The translations under genes and the position numbers were made by a program. From Mycobacterium sp. IS-1742 (GTDB lineage: Bacteria; Actinomycetota; Actinomycetes; Mycobacteriales; Mycobacteriaceae), in the NCBI RefSeq assembly GCF_001500125.1, contig NZ_LQIV01000018.1:1-64000 (forward strand): 64,000 bases of DNA, read 5' to 3'. Under the pieces are notes generated by a model, which was given only the letters and a program-made list of their open reading frames with translations, was not told the DNA's origin and did not search any database. Shown here one piece after another: positions 10,873 to 20,864 of the stretch (positions within the stretch are counted from its first letter, which is position 1; every line of letters begins with the position of its first letter).

Positions 10873-10934
10873 CGCGAGCAGACACAGAATCGCCCTGGAA
10901 CTGGAGTTCCAGGGCGATTCTGTGTCTGGTCGCG
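10873..10934. terminator. 30-bp-stem bidirectional terminator
   Basis: A near-perfect inverted repeat has 24 perfectly matched bases per arm (10879-10902 and 10905-10928) and a 2-base GG loop, extended by CGCGA/TCGCG flanks with one mismatch. It lies between convergent coaA and the small membrane protein gene. The arm sequence (CAGACACAGAATCGCCC...) resembles recurrent intergenic palindromes of mycobacterial genomes. Confidence 0.8.
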
Positions 10935-10937
10935 AGG

Positions 10938-11336
10938 TCAGAGCCGGCGCCAGCCGACGTACTGCAGTTCGGCGAACACCGCGGTGTAGACACCGGTCGC
11001 AAGAGTGAGCACCACGCCGACGGTCGTCATCGTCCACACGTCGGTGGCGACGACCACGACGGCGGCGACGGTGTAGGCGAGGTTGGCCACGATCACCGCG
11101 AGTCCGGCACTGCGCAGCGACGGCAGCATCGACAGACCGAACACCACGAGCCCGTAGACGATGAAGAACGCGGCCAGTGAGTATTCGATCGTCGTCGTCG
11201 TGCCGGACCAGTCGGCCATCCGTGCGGCGAGCGGCAATGCGGCAACACCGGCCAGCCCGGTCAGCACGGCGTCGGCGCGCATGGCCATCCGCAGGAAACG
11301 GTCCCGGGTGGTGGTGGGGGCGGTGACAGCGGTCAT
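10938..11336 (-). CDS. Four-helix membrane protein, paralog 1
   Basis: A 132-residue integral membrane protein with four predicted helices and a short N-terminal cytosolic stretch (MTAVTAPTTTRDRFLRMAMRADAVLTG). It ends in LQYVGWRRL. It shares architecture and both ends with the upstream gene at 11432-11839 (MTA-V-T start, RFALRADA-type first helix, LQYLGVRRLA end), so the two are tandem duplicates. AAGGAGAAGAG immediately before the ATG is a strong ribosome binding site that fixes the start. Function unknown. Confidence 0.8.
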   Translation of the reverse strand: MTAVTAPTTTRDRFLRMAMRADAVLTGLAGVAALPLAARMADWSGTTTTIEYSLAAFFIVYGLVVFGLSMLPSLRSAGLAVIVANLAYTVAAVVVVATDVWTMTTVGVVLTLATGVYTAVFAELQYVGWRRL

Positions 11337-11375
11337 TCTCTTCTCCTTCGTGGGAACAACGGGGACAACCAGGGG

Positions 11376-11421
11376 CCGGATGCGGGGCGACACGCCTTCG
11401 AACAGCGGCGCCCCGCACCGG
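11376..11421. terminator. Stem-loop between tandem membrane genes
   Basis: Arms 11376-11389 and 11409-11421 (CCGG-TGCGGGGCG type) pair with one unpaired base, around a 19-base loop. It lies downstream of the paralog gene at 11432 and upstream of the one ending at 10938, so it may attenuate transcription between the two copies. Confidence 0.5.
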
Positions 11422-11431
11422 CAGGAGGGAG

Positions 11432-11839
11432 TCACGCCAGACGGCGCACCCCGAGGTACTGCAGATAGGCGAAGGCCAGCGTCACCACGGCAAACATGAC
11501 GGTCATGACGACCCCCGCGGCGGTGAGCGGCAACCAGCCCCCGATGAGCACCACTGCGGTTATCACGGCGAAGCCGACGTTGCCGGCCAGCACACCTGCC
11601 CCGACACGGCGCACGTCGGGCACGGCCGCCAACACGTAAAGCAGGGCGCCGTACGCGACCAGCAACGCGCCGCCGATCCACTCGGCCGTGGACGAGAGGC
11701 CCGAGAGCCGCGACAGCGGGTCGGCGGCCATCGCGACGAACAGGCCGAGCGCCGCGCACAGGGTCGCGTCGGCGCGCAACGCGAAGCGCAGCAGCGAGTC
11801 GGTGGAATCGGACAGTGGGCGGGTGACGATTGCGGTCAT
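11432..11839 (-). CDS. Four-helix membrane protein, paralog 2
   Basis: A 135-residue protein with four predicted membrane helices and the same ends as its neighbour (starts MTAIVTRPLSDSTDSLLRFALRADA, ends YLQYLGVRRLA). GAGGAG seven bases before the ATG supports this start over a longer opening to 11905. The pair probably arose by tandem duplication. No enzymatic motif is visible and the function is unknown. Confidence 0.8.
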   Translation of the reverse strand: MTAIVTRPLSDSTDSLLRFALRADATLCAALGLFVAMAADPLSRLSGLSSTAEWIGGALLVAYGALLYVLAAVPDVRRVGAGVLAGNVGFAVITAVVLIGGWLPLTAAGVVMTVMFAVVTLAFAYLQYLGVRRLA

Positions 11840-11964
11840 GTCGGCTCCTCGGCGGTGAGGTCTCCGGTGAATCTGTGGACACCACCGATGCTGCGGAGAA
11901 CGCACTGCCAGATCGACCCCGGACGCTGCCGACTACTGCCAGCCGCAGGTCAGCGCGCTGCCGG

Positions 11965-13317
11965 TCAGTTGCGGGCGCTGACCAGATCGCTGCGCAGATC
12001 GGCGGCGATCACTTTGGCCGCGGCGGTCTGCCAGTTGTGCAGCGAGCGCTGCGGCACCTCGGTGACCAACCACTGCCAGGCCCGCCGGGCGACGGGATCC
12101 AGCCCCGCCGGCGTCGCGTTCTGGGCATAGGCGCGCACACCGGCCACGTACGGGAAGTACAGCGAGTTGTAGTGCCGCCACTGTTCGGTGGTGCCGAAGT
12201 CGCCGCCGTCGCGCGGTTTGAGCCGGGCGATCCGGTCGGCCAGCAACGCCCGCAGCTCTGTGGCGCGTTCCAACGGCTGATCGGGGGCGCCGCGGGCGGC
12301 GAGGCGTTCGTCGATGACGGGCAGCGCCGTCAACGGGTTGGCCATGAGCTTGGCGAGGTCGCCGTAGTGCCCGAGCGCACGACGCGTCAGCCGGGTGAAG
12401 GTCTCGTCGTCGACGTCGTCGAGGGGGTTGGTGGCCCGCCGCGGCAGCGCCGCCTCGGTGCGGCGCAACGCGGCCCGGTCGGCGCGCAGATCCGGCGAGC
12501 GGGAGAACGCCAACCGGTCCAGCACCCCGGCCAGCGGATCGGCGAGCACGTTGACCGCGATCGCGAGCGCGAGGCTGGTGAACAACAGCACCGCCAGCGC
12601 GGTCCCCGTGCCGGCGAACGCCATACCCAGGAGCACCTGACCGCCGAACAGCAACGCGACCACCGTCGTCGCGACGAACGAGCGCCGCATGTCGGCGCGC
12701 AACGCCTGCCCCTCGTCGAACGCATCCCAGATCGCCACCGCCACGCCGAGCAGCGCGACGTCGAACCCCGTCGATGCCAGCGCCAGCCAACTCGGGACGA
12801 GGCCGAGCGGGATCACCAGGATCGCGTTGCCCAGTGCGAAGAACAGGGTCGCGATGACCAGGAACCCCACCACCGGAACGGGTTTCACCCCGCGGCGCAC
12901 CGCGAGCACCATCGCGGCGAGCGCGGACACCGAGACCGCGGCGAACATCACCCAGTGCCCCGTCCGCAGTGGGCCCTCGACGCTGCCGGCCATCGCGGCG
13001 CCGGCCAATGCCAACGCCGCGACGCAGGCGACCGCGATCCGCTCACCGGCCCGCCCACGCGCCGTGTCCGGCGGACGTGACAGTTCGAGCAGTACCGCGA
13101 ACCATGCGACGCCCGGTACGACGACGAGGTAGATCTCGACCCGGCCGAGCATGTCGGCGCCGCTGAACACTCGCACGGCGTCGAGAGCCACCACGACGGC
13201 GAACCCGGTCAACCCGAGCGCGGCCGACACGAGGACGGGCTTACGCGGGTTGCGCGCGAGCAGATATAGACCCAGCCACCAGCTCAGCGCGAAGACCACG
13301 GCGGACAGCGCAGCCAT
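11965..13317 (-). CDS. Multi-helix membrane protein with cytosolic C-terminal domain
   Basis: A 450-residue protein. The first about 275 residues are mostly hydrophobic, with roughly eight membrane segments. The remaining about 175 residues form a soluble, charged region containing LTRRALGHYGDLAKLMANPLT and EQWRHYNSLYFPYVAGVRAY. The N-terminal layout recalls seven- or eight-helix sensor proteins of the histidine kinase 7TM type, but no HATPase domain or phosphorylation motif follows. It could be a regulator or receptor-like protein. It ends 125 bases upstream of the four-helix pair on the same strand. Confidence 0.7.
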   Translation of the reverse strand: MAALSAVVFALSWWLGLYLLARNPRKPVLVSAALGLTGFAVVVALDAVRVFSGADMLGRVEIYLVVVPGVAWFAVLLELSRPPDTARGRAGERIAVACVAALALAGAAMAGSVEGPLRTGHWVMFAAVSVSALAAMVLAVRRGVKPVPVVGFLVIATLFFALGNAILVIPLGLVPSWLALASTGFDVALLGVAVAIWDAFDEGQALRADMRRSFVATTVVALLFGGQVLLGMAFAGTGTALAVLLFTSLALAIAVNVLADPLAGVLDRLAFSRSPDLRADRAALRRTEAALPRRATNPLDDVDDETFTRLTRRALGHYGDLAKLMANPLTALPVIDERLAARGAPDQPLERATELRALLADRIARLKPRDGGDFGTTEQWRHYNSLYFPYVAGVRAYAQNATPAGLDPVARRAWQWLVTEVPQRSLHNWQTAAAKVIAADLRSDLVSARN

Positions 13318-13338
13318 GGCACAAGTGTGGCACGCGTC

Positions 13339-14136
13339 TCAGACGCCGTAGCGGCGATCCCGGCGCGTGTAGTCGCGCAGTGCGCGCAGGAAGTCCACCC
13401 GCCGGAACGCGGGCCAGTACGCCTCGGTGAACCACATTTCGGAGTAGGCGCTCTGCCACAACAGGAATCCCGAGAGACGCTGCTCGCCGGAGGTGCGGAT
13501 CACCAGGTCCGGATCGGGCTGACCCGAGGTGTAGAGGTTCTCGGAGATCGCTTCGGCGGTGACCGCCTCGACCAACTGGTCCCCGGAGACGCCGTCGGCC
13601 AGCTTCTTGCCGAGCAGGGCGCGCACCGCGTCGACGATCTCCTGTCGGCCGCCGTAGGCGACGGCGACGTTCACGTGGAGGTATCCGGCGGTCGCCTCCG
13701 TCTGGGTCGATTCGACGGCGTCGCGCAGCCGTCGCGCCGGTTCCTCGCCGAGCAGCGAGAGATCTCCGACGGTGCGCACGCTCCACCGGTTGGCCGGTGC
13801 GCAGATCTCCTCGACAACACCGGTGATGATCTCGAGGAGTTCGGCGAGTTCGTCGGGGTCGCGCCGCAGATTCTCGGTCGACAGCAGATACACGGTGGCC
13901 ATCTCGATGCCCGCGGCCTGACACCACCGCAGCATCTCGGCGATCTTCGCCGCGCCGACCCGATAGCCGTAACTGACGTCGTCGTGACCGGCGTCACGCG
14001 CCCAGCGGCGGTTGCCGTCGCAGAGCACCGCAATGTGGCGCGGCAGTTGTGATTTGGACCGCATCAGTTCCTGACGCAACCGCATCTCATAGAGCCGGTA
14101 TGCAGGCTCCTTGAGACCGCGGGGAATGATGTCCAT
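13339..14136 (-). CDS. Short-chain (2Z,6E)-farnesyl diphosphate synthase
   Basis: A 265-residue cis-prenyltransferase that closely matches M. tuberculosis Rv1086. It carries the UppS-family motifs [17 protein letters not shown] (catalytic Asp, about residue 39), [20 protein letters not shown], and the C-terminal [25 protein letters not shown] segment. Rv1086-type enzymes condense one isopentenyl diphosphate onto geranyl diphosphate to make Z,E-FPP, the precursor used by the decaprenyl synthase for cell-wall lipid carriers. The gene is divergent from the hemolysin III gene with a 55-base gap. Confidence 0.92.
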   Translation of the reverse strand: MDIIPRGLKEPAYRLYEMRLRQELMRSKSQLPRHIAVLCDGNRRWARDAGHDDVSYGYRVGAAKIAEMLRWCQAAGIEMATVYLLSTENLRRDPDELAELLEIITGVVEEICAPANRWSVRTVGDLSLLGEEPARRLRDAVESTQTEATAGYLHVNVAVAYGGRQEIVDAVRALLGKKLADGVSGDQLVEAVTAEAISENLYTSGQPDPDLVIRTSGEQRLSGFLLWQSAYSEMWFTEAYWPAFRRVDFLRALRDYTRRDRRYGV

Positions 14137-14191
14137 GGGTATTCAGACTACTGTGGCGGCCGAGTGCCCCAACCGACTTGACGGAGGTGAC

Positions 14192-14935
14192 ATGACGACC
14201 CCGTCCACGCCGATCGACGCCAGCAAGCCGAGCCCGGCCGGTGAGCCCGAGGACTTCCCCGAGGCGGTCGCCGAACGGGTCGCCCAGTTCATCGGCAAGC
14301 CACGCGCCCGCGGCTGGATCCACGTCTACTCCGCGATCGTCGCGGTGATCTGCGGGGCGACGCTGGTGTCGGTGTCATGGGCGGTCGTGTCGACCCGCGC
14401 GGGCATCGCAACGCTGATCTACACGCTGACGATCGTGGCGATGTTCGCCGTCAGCGGGACCTACCACCGGGTGAACTGGCGATCGCCGGTCGCGCGCAAG
14501 TGGATGAAGCGCGCCGACCATTCGATGATCTTCATCTTCATCGCGGGCAGCTACACACCGTTCGCCCTGCTGGCTCTGCCGGAGGGCAAGGGCATGGTGC
14601 TGTTCTGGATCGTCTGGGGCGGCGCGCTGGCCGGCGTGCTGCTCAAGATGTTCTGGCCGTCGGCCCCCGCATGGGTGGGTGTGCCGCTGTACCTGTTGCT
14701 CGGCTGGGTGGCGGCGTGGTTCATCGGCCCGATCATGGACGGCGCGGGCGTCGCCGCGGTGGTGCTGCTGATCGTCGGCGGCGCGCTGTACAGCATCGGC
14801 GGGGTGCTCTACGGGCTGAAATGGCCGAACCCGTGGCCGACGACGTTCGGGCACCACGAGTTCTTCCACGCCTGCACCGCGGTCGCGGCGATCTGCCACT
14901 ACATCGCGATGTGGTTCGCGGTCTTCTCCGGGTAG
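14192..14935 (+). CDS. Hemolysin III / TrhA-family membrane protein
   Basis: A 247-residue seven-helix membrane protein of the PAQR/hemolysin III family. Motifs are SGTYHRVNW near the second helix, [15 protein letters not shown], and [18 protein letters not shown] near the C-terminus; the conserved His and Asp/Ser residues form a putative zinc site. The ATG at 14192 is chosen because GGAGGTGAC directly precedes it, rather than the longer opening from 14111. The biochemical role of bacterial members is unsettled (membrane homeostasis or hydrolase). Confidence 0.88.
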   Translation: MTTPSTPIDASKPSPAGEPEDFPEAVAERVAQFIGKPRARGWIHVYSAIVAVICGATLVSVSWAVVSTRAGIATLIYTLTIVAMFAVSGTYHRVNWRSPVARKWMKRADHSMIFIFIAGSYTPFALLALPEGKGMVLFWIVWGGALAGVLLKMFWPSAPAWVGVPLYLLLGWVAAWFIGPIMDGAGVAAVVLLIVGGALYSIGGVLYGLKWPNPWPTTFGHHEFFHACTAVAAICHYIAMWFAVFSG

Positions 14936-14940
14936 CGGTT

Positions 14941-14981
14941 TCGGCGTGTGCGGTCGCGCTCAGCGCGACTCCGCACGCCGA
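14941..14981. terminator. Stem-loop, bidirectional terminator
   Basis: Arms 14941-14960 and 14962-14981 pair at TCGGCGTG and GTCGCGCT with a 4-base internal mismatch. It lies between convergent hemolysin III and the KSI-like gene. Its arm ends match those of the hairpin at 4654-4696. Confidence 0.65.
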
Positions 14982-14983
14982 CA

Positions 14984-15343
14984 TCACAGCTGGGCGATGT
15001 TCTCCGGACCCCAGTAGGCCTTCATCGAGGCGATCTGCCCGTCGGCGGTGAACGTCATGATCTCGATCGGTTCGATGCGCATGGCGCCGCCGACGGTGAT
15101 CGCGAACAGGAACGCCGCCTCGTTGCCGCCGACGCGGATCGTCAGCAGCTCCGTGCTGATCTCCGCCCCGTCCATGTTCTTGTAGAACCCCGCGATCGCG
15201 TGCCGTCCGATGTGCACCTCTCCCCCGCCAACGGGGTCCTCGAGCGTGGCGTCCTCGGCGTACAGCGCGGCGACGTCGTCAGCGGTGCCGGAGGCGACGG
15301 TGTCGAGGTAACGCTGAACCAGGGCTTTGGGGTCGACGGCCAT
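14984..15343 (-). CDS. SnoaL/ketosteroid isomerase-fold protein
   Basis: A 119-residue NTF2-like protein closely resembling bacterial delta5-3-ketosteroid isomerase. Tyr12 (QRYLDTV) and Asp36 (ATLEDPVGG) align with the oxyanion Tyr14 and catalytic base Asp38 of the Comamonas enzyme. The third polar residue (Asp99) is replaced by Glu94 in EPIEIMTF. The conserved Tyr/Asp make steroid isomerase activity plausible, but many actinobacterial members have other or no known reaction. It ends just beyond a terminator shared with the convergent hemolysin III gene. Confidence 0.82.
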   Translation of the reverse strand: MAVDPKALVQRYLDTVASGTADDVAALYAEDATLEDPVGGGEVHIGRHAIAGFYKNMDGAEISTELLTIRVGGNEAAFLFAITVGGAMRIEPIEIMTFTADGQIASMKAYWGPENIAQL

Positions 15344-15382
15344 GTGCCGCAGGCTACACCGCGACCGTCCGGGCGCGCCCGG

Positions 15383-15988
15383 TCACCCTTTCACCCGCAG
15401 CCCGTACAGGTAGGTGGTGAGGTACTCCTCGATGACCGGAGTGCGGATCCCGCGGTCCTCGGGCAGTGTGATCAGCAGGGCGTACAGGCCCACCAGGAAC
15501 GACACCCCGTTGTTGAGGACGTCGACGCCGGCCGGGATCTCACCGCGGTCGCGGGCACGGCCCAGTTCCTCGACGACGGCGAAGACGACGGGATGGGCGG
15601 TCGATTCCTCCGACGGCGGACGCGTGGTGGAGAAGTGCAGCGCCAGGAAGTCCTTGAACAATCGGCTGCCGAGCCGGTTCTCGAGGGTGCCGAGCAGCTC
15701 GACCATCTTGGCCAGCGTGGCCCGCACGTCGTGCGGTCGGGCGAAGAAGCGGCCCAGTTCGGCGGCCATGCGCTCCTCTTCGCGACGCTCGAGTTCCAGC
15801 AGCACGTGCTCCTTGGTCGGGAAGTGGAAGAAGAACGTTCCGTGTGCGACACCGGCCGACGCGACGATCGCGCCGATGTCGGCGCCTGCGATCCCGCCAC
15901 GTTTGAACTCCGCGATCGCCGCGCCCAGCAACCGCTCCCGGGTCTGGGCGCCCTTTCTGCCGCGCTCCGACGGCGTCTGCTTCAGCAA
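15383..15988 (-). CDS. TetR-family transcriptional regulator
   Basis: A 201-residue regulator. The N-terminal helix-turn-helix spans about residues 15-62 (TRERLLGAAIAEF ... GADIGAIVASAGVAHGTFFFHFPTKEHVLLE), followed by an all-helical ligand-binding domain. It is divergent from the four-gene membrane/oxidase-like operon and is the obvious candidate repressor. Overlapping palindromes built from TGACT/AGTCA lie immediately before the first operon gene (16185-16203). The ligand is unknown. Confidence 0.9.
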   Translation of the reverse strand: MLKQTPSERGRKGAQTRERLLGAAIAEFKRGGIAGADIGAIVASAGVAHGTFFFHFPTKEHVLLELERREEERMAAELGRFFARPHDVRATLAKMVELLGTLENRLGSRLFKDFLALHFSTTRPPSEESTAHPVVFAVVEELGRARDRGEIPAGVDVLNNGVSFLVGLYALLITLPEDRGIRTPVIEEYLTTYLYGLRVKG

Positions 15989-16184
15989 CTTCGATCCGCT
16001 CTGACGTGGTGACGCTGCAGCGATCGTACGGGAGAAACCATAAAACTGACTGAAATCAAAAATCTTCTTCTCCGCGGGGCGCAGACCCGCTACGGTGAGC
16101 CCAACGGTAAAGGCGTATACGCGGCCGTCGTTCGCAGCACGGCACGGACAACGACCGTTTCGACATCTGGGCGGCCGGCGTCCC

Positions 16185-16203
16185 AGTCAGCTGACTCGAG
16201 TCA
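16185..16203. promoter_or_regulatory. Overlapping TGACT/AGTCA palindromes, putative TetR operator
   Basis: Two perfect 12-bp dyads overlap: AGTCAGCTGACT (16185-16196) and TGACTCGAGTCA (16192-16203). They end 14 bases before the GTG of the first operon gene. Another TGACT copy is near 16050 close to the TetR start. Their placement between a TetR gene and its divergent operon suggests an operator. Confidence 0.5.
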
Positions 16204-16217
16204 TACGGAGGCCAACG

Positions 16218-16961
16218 GTGCAGATCCTCGAGCAGGTCCAGGACCTGCCGAAAGCAGGAAAGATCAAGGCGCAGTGGGTCTGCCTGTGGACGGGACCGGC
16301 GGTCGGCGCGGTACTGCTGCTCGCGCTGCTGGCCTTTCCCGGCTTCTGGCCGCCGATGTCCCCCACCATGAGCGCCGAGCAGGTCGCCGCGTTCTACACC
16401 GAACACACCGCGTGGATCCGCCTGAGTCAGGTGACGTTCAACCTCTGCGGGATCATGGTGCTGCCGTTCTTCATGGTCATCGTCATGCAGATGAAGCGGA
16501 TGCGAACGCAGACGGGCGTGTTCGCCTACTGCTACCTCACCGCGGTCGTCAGCGGCGCAACGACTTTCGCGCTGTCCAACATCCTCTTCCTGGTGGCGGC
16601 CTTTCGACCGGACCGCGATCCGGCGTTGGTCATGGTGCTCAACGACCTGGCGTGGATCGTGTTCATCGCGCCGGTCGGAATGGTGGTCACCCAGTTCGTC
16701 CTGCTGGCACTCGCGGTGCACTTCGACGACGGACCCGATCCGGTGTTCCCCCGCTGGGTCGGCCACTACTCGCTCGCGACCGGGCTGGCGATGATTCCCG
16801 CGGCGGGGGCAGCGGTGTTCCACACCGGCCCGCTGGCCTGGGACGGGATCCTGTCGTTCTGGGTGCGCAACGGCGCGTTCGCGGTGTTCGTCATCGTCAT
16901 GTTCTTCGTGCTGCGCACCGCGGTGTTGCGCGAGGCGCGTGACGAGGGCGTCCTGCGATGA
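16218..16961 (+). CDS. Conserved membrane protein of oxidase-like operon (A)
   Basis: A 247-residue protein with about six membrane helices. The GTG at 16218 is preceded by GGAGG at 16207-16211, which selects it over the longer opening from 16095. It shares two signatures with the next gene: FRPDRDPALV in the middle and GPLAWDGILSFWV near the C-terminus, so the two are diverged paralogs. No heme-ligand or quinone motif was recognised. It overlaps the following gene by ATGA. Function unknown; membership in an operon with cytochrome oxidase-type subunits suggests a respiratory or membrane redox role. Confidence 0.75.
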   Translation: MQILEQVQDLPKAGKIKAQWVCLWTGPAVGAVLLLALLAFPGFWPPMSPTMSAEQVAAFYTEHTAWIRLSQVTFNLCGIMVLPFFMVIVMQMKRMRTQTGVFAYCYLTAVVSGATTFALSNILFLVAAFRPDRDPALVMVLNDLAWIVFIAPVGMVVTQFVLLALAVHFDDGPDPVFPRWVGHYSLATGLAMIPAAGAAVFHTGPLAWDGILSFWVRNGAFAVFVIVMFFVLRTAVLREARDEGVLR

Positions 16962-17704
16962 GCGTGCTCGCACCCGCGGAACGGCTCCGCAGCGCGGGCC
17001 GCGTGCCCCCCGGCAGGCGGGACGTGCGATGGGTCTGCTGGTTCTTCCCGGTGTGGTACGCGGTGTTCGGGGTGATCATCTGCATCCTGGCCCGGGTGAC
17101 CCCACCGCCCCGGCCCGATGTCACCGCCGAGGACAAGGTGGCGTTCTTCGTCAGCAACGGTGCGACCATCCAGATCGGTTTCACCGTGCTGCTCATCCTG
17201 CTCGGCGGCGCTGCGGTGACCAACGGCCTGGTCGGCTACCACATGTCGCGGATGTCGACGGGGCCGATCTTCGCCTACGGCTACATCGGCGGCATGGGGG
17301 TCGGTGCGCTGCCCGGCTTCCTGCTCGTCGCGGTCTGCTTTCTGACCGCCACCTTCCGCACCGATCGCGACCCGAAAATCGTCAGCCTGCTCTACGACCT
17401 CGGAATGCTGTCCTACAACGGGTCGCTGGGCTGCTTCTCCGCGGCCTACCTGGTGTTCGCGATCGCGATCCTCTACGACAAGAACGACATCTTCCCGACG
17501 TGGTTCGCTTACGTGAGCATCTGGCAGATCGTCACCGAGGTGATCGCCACGCAGATGTTCGTCGCGCAGTCCGGTCCGTTCGCCTGGAACGGATCGCTGG
17601 CCTTCTGGTGGTCGGTCGTCGTGTTCAGCCTGTGGCTCGGGGCGCTGATCGTATTGCTGCGCAGGGCCACCGCCCGCGAACTCGATGAGGTGACGGCACC
17701 GTGA
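16958..17704 (+). CDS. Conserved membrane protein of oxidase-like operon (B)
   Basis: A 248-residue paralog of the preceding protein with about six membrane segments and matching FRTDRDPKIV and GPFAWNGSLAFWW signatures. Its ATG overlaps the previous stop by four bases and its stop overlaps the next start by GTGA, so translation is probably coupled. No known domain was recognised beyond hydrophobic helices. Confidence 0.75.
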   Translation: MSVLAPAERLRSAGRVPPGRRDVRWVCWFFPVWYAVFGVIICILARVTPPPRPDVTAEDKVAFFVSNGATIQIGFTVLLILLGGAAVTNGLVGYHMSRMSTGPIFAYGYIGGMGVGALPGFLLVAVCFLTATFRTDRDPKIVSLLYDLGMLSYNGSLGCFSAAYLVFAIAILYDKNDIFPTWFAYVSIWQIVTEVIATQMFVAQSGPFAWNGSLAFWWSVVVFSLWLGALIVLLRRATARELDEVTAP

Positions 17705-18282
17705 CGCAACTCGAGGTCGACGCCGGCCGGAAGGGCGACGGCCACCTGCCCGGCGACGGGCACATGTGGGTGATGGTGCTGGGTGACCTGATCATCTTCG
17801 CGGGGTACTTCGTCGTCTTCATGGTCTACCGCGCGATGAACCCCGAGGAGTTCCTGCGCGCGCAGCAGCACCTCGACATCGACATCGGTGTGCTCAACAC
17901 CGTTGTGCTGCTGACCAGTTCGCTGTTCGCCGCACGCAGCGTGCTCGCCGCGCGGGCGGGTAGGCACGAGCGCGCGATCGTGCTGCTCTACGCGGGCGGC
18001 ATCGCCGGACTGCTGTTCGTGGTCTTCAAGGGCTATGAGTGGTATGTCAAAATTGCGGCGGGGCAGACGAATTCGCAGCTGTTCTACTCCTTTTACTACG
18101 TGCTGACCGGTGTCCACCTGGTGCACGTGTTGATCGGCCTGATCGTGCTCGGTGTGCTCGTCCGCGAACTGCGGAACCCCGGGCGGCGCAGGACGTCGGT
18201 GGTCGAATCCGGTGCCGTGTACTGGCACATGGTCGACCTGCTCTGGGTGATCATCTTCGGACTGCTCTACGTGATGAGGTGA
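17701..18282 (+). CDS. Cytochrome c oxidase subunit III-like (NorE-type) protein
   Basis: A 193-residue membrane protein with five predicted helices that matches the heme-copper oxidase subunit III family, NorE-like branch. Family features are HMWVMVLGDLIIFAGYF in the first helix, the FKGYEWYVKI segment, YVLTGVHLVHVLIGLIVL, and the C-terminal YWHMVDLLWVIIF with conserved His and Asp. Subunit III does not bind redox metals; it stabilises the core or channels O2 and protons. No subunit I or II gene lies in the window. It starts with GTG overlapping the previous stop. Confidence 0.82.
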   Translation: MTQLEVDAGRKGDGHLPGDGHMWVMVLGDLIIFAGYFVVFMVYRAMNPEEFLRAQQHLDIDIGVLNTVVLLTSSLFAARSVLAARAGRHERAIVLLYAGGIAGLLFVVFKGYEWYVKIAAGQTNSQLFYSFYYVLTGVHLVHVLIGLIVLGVLVRELRNPGRRRTSVVESGAVYWHMVDLLWVIIFGLLYVMR

Positions 18283-18284
18283 CC

Positions 18285-18568
18285 GTGACCGATACCGCGG
18301 GGGCCGGTGCCCACACGACCGGCCGGACGTTGACGTGGGCGTGGGCCGCCCTGACCGCGATCACGGTGGGGTCGTGGTGGCTGGCGCCCGCGCACTTCAC
18401 CGACACCGTGGCCGCGAGCACGCCGATCACCGCGCTGGTGCTGGCGTTGACCTTCGTCAAATCCCGTCTGATCGTCCGGTTCTTCATGGAGGTGCGCACC
18501 GCGCCGCGCTGGCTCAAGCGGGCCTGTGACTGCTGGCTGGCCGCGTTGTTCGCGGCGGTCTTCGTGAT

Positions 18569-18581
<13 letters not shown>
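18285..18581 (+). CDS. Cytochrome c oxidase subunit IV-like small membrane protein
   Basis: A 98-residue protein with about three membrane helices (TWAWAALTAITVGSWWLAP, ITALVLALTFVKSRLIV, CWLAALFAAVFVIYLV), matching the prokaryotic cytochrome c oxidase subunit IV family in length and in the FVKSRLIVRFFMEVR loop. The GTG at 18285 has GAGG five bases upstream; an alternative GTG at 18279 would give a GTGA overlap with subunit III. Its last 13 bases overlap the end of the convergent thioredoxin-fold gene. Confidence 0.78.
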
Positions 18582-20558
<1,977 letters not shown>

Positions 20559-20575
<17 letters not shown>

Positions 20576-20864
20576 GCGGGGGGTTCCCGTTCTCGGCCAC
20601 GATGCCGGGGTCGGTGCCGGATTCCCGGCCGAGGTCGACGGTGCCGTCGTCGACGGCCTGATCGGGCTCGGGGTGCTCGGGGTCGAACGACTCCGGCAGC
20701 CGTTTGAGGTGGCGGTTCATCGACCACACCAGCAGGAACACCGAGACCAGCAGCATGGCGACGATGAGCAGGCCGAACGGGCTGGCCTTGCCGAAGTCCG
20801 GACCGGTCTCCCGTGGCTGCTCCTGGGCCAGCCATTCCGTCGCCAACATCACGGTGTCGATCAT
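20559..20864 (-). CDS. Single-pass membrane protein (Rv1083 type)
   Basis: A 101-residue protein with one central membrane helix ([19 protein letters not shown]) and an acidic, Pro-rich C-terminal tail. The ATG at 20864 gives a 4-base overlap with mca, and the 3' end overlaps the thioredoxin-fold gene, so translation is probably coupled. The same arrangement (mca, Rv1083, Rv1084) occurs in M. tuberculosis. Function unknown. Confidence 0.82.
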
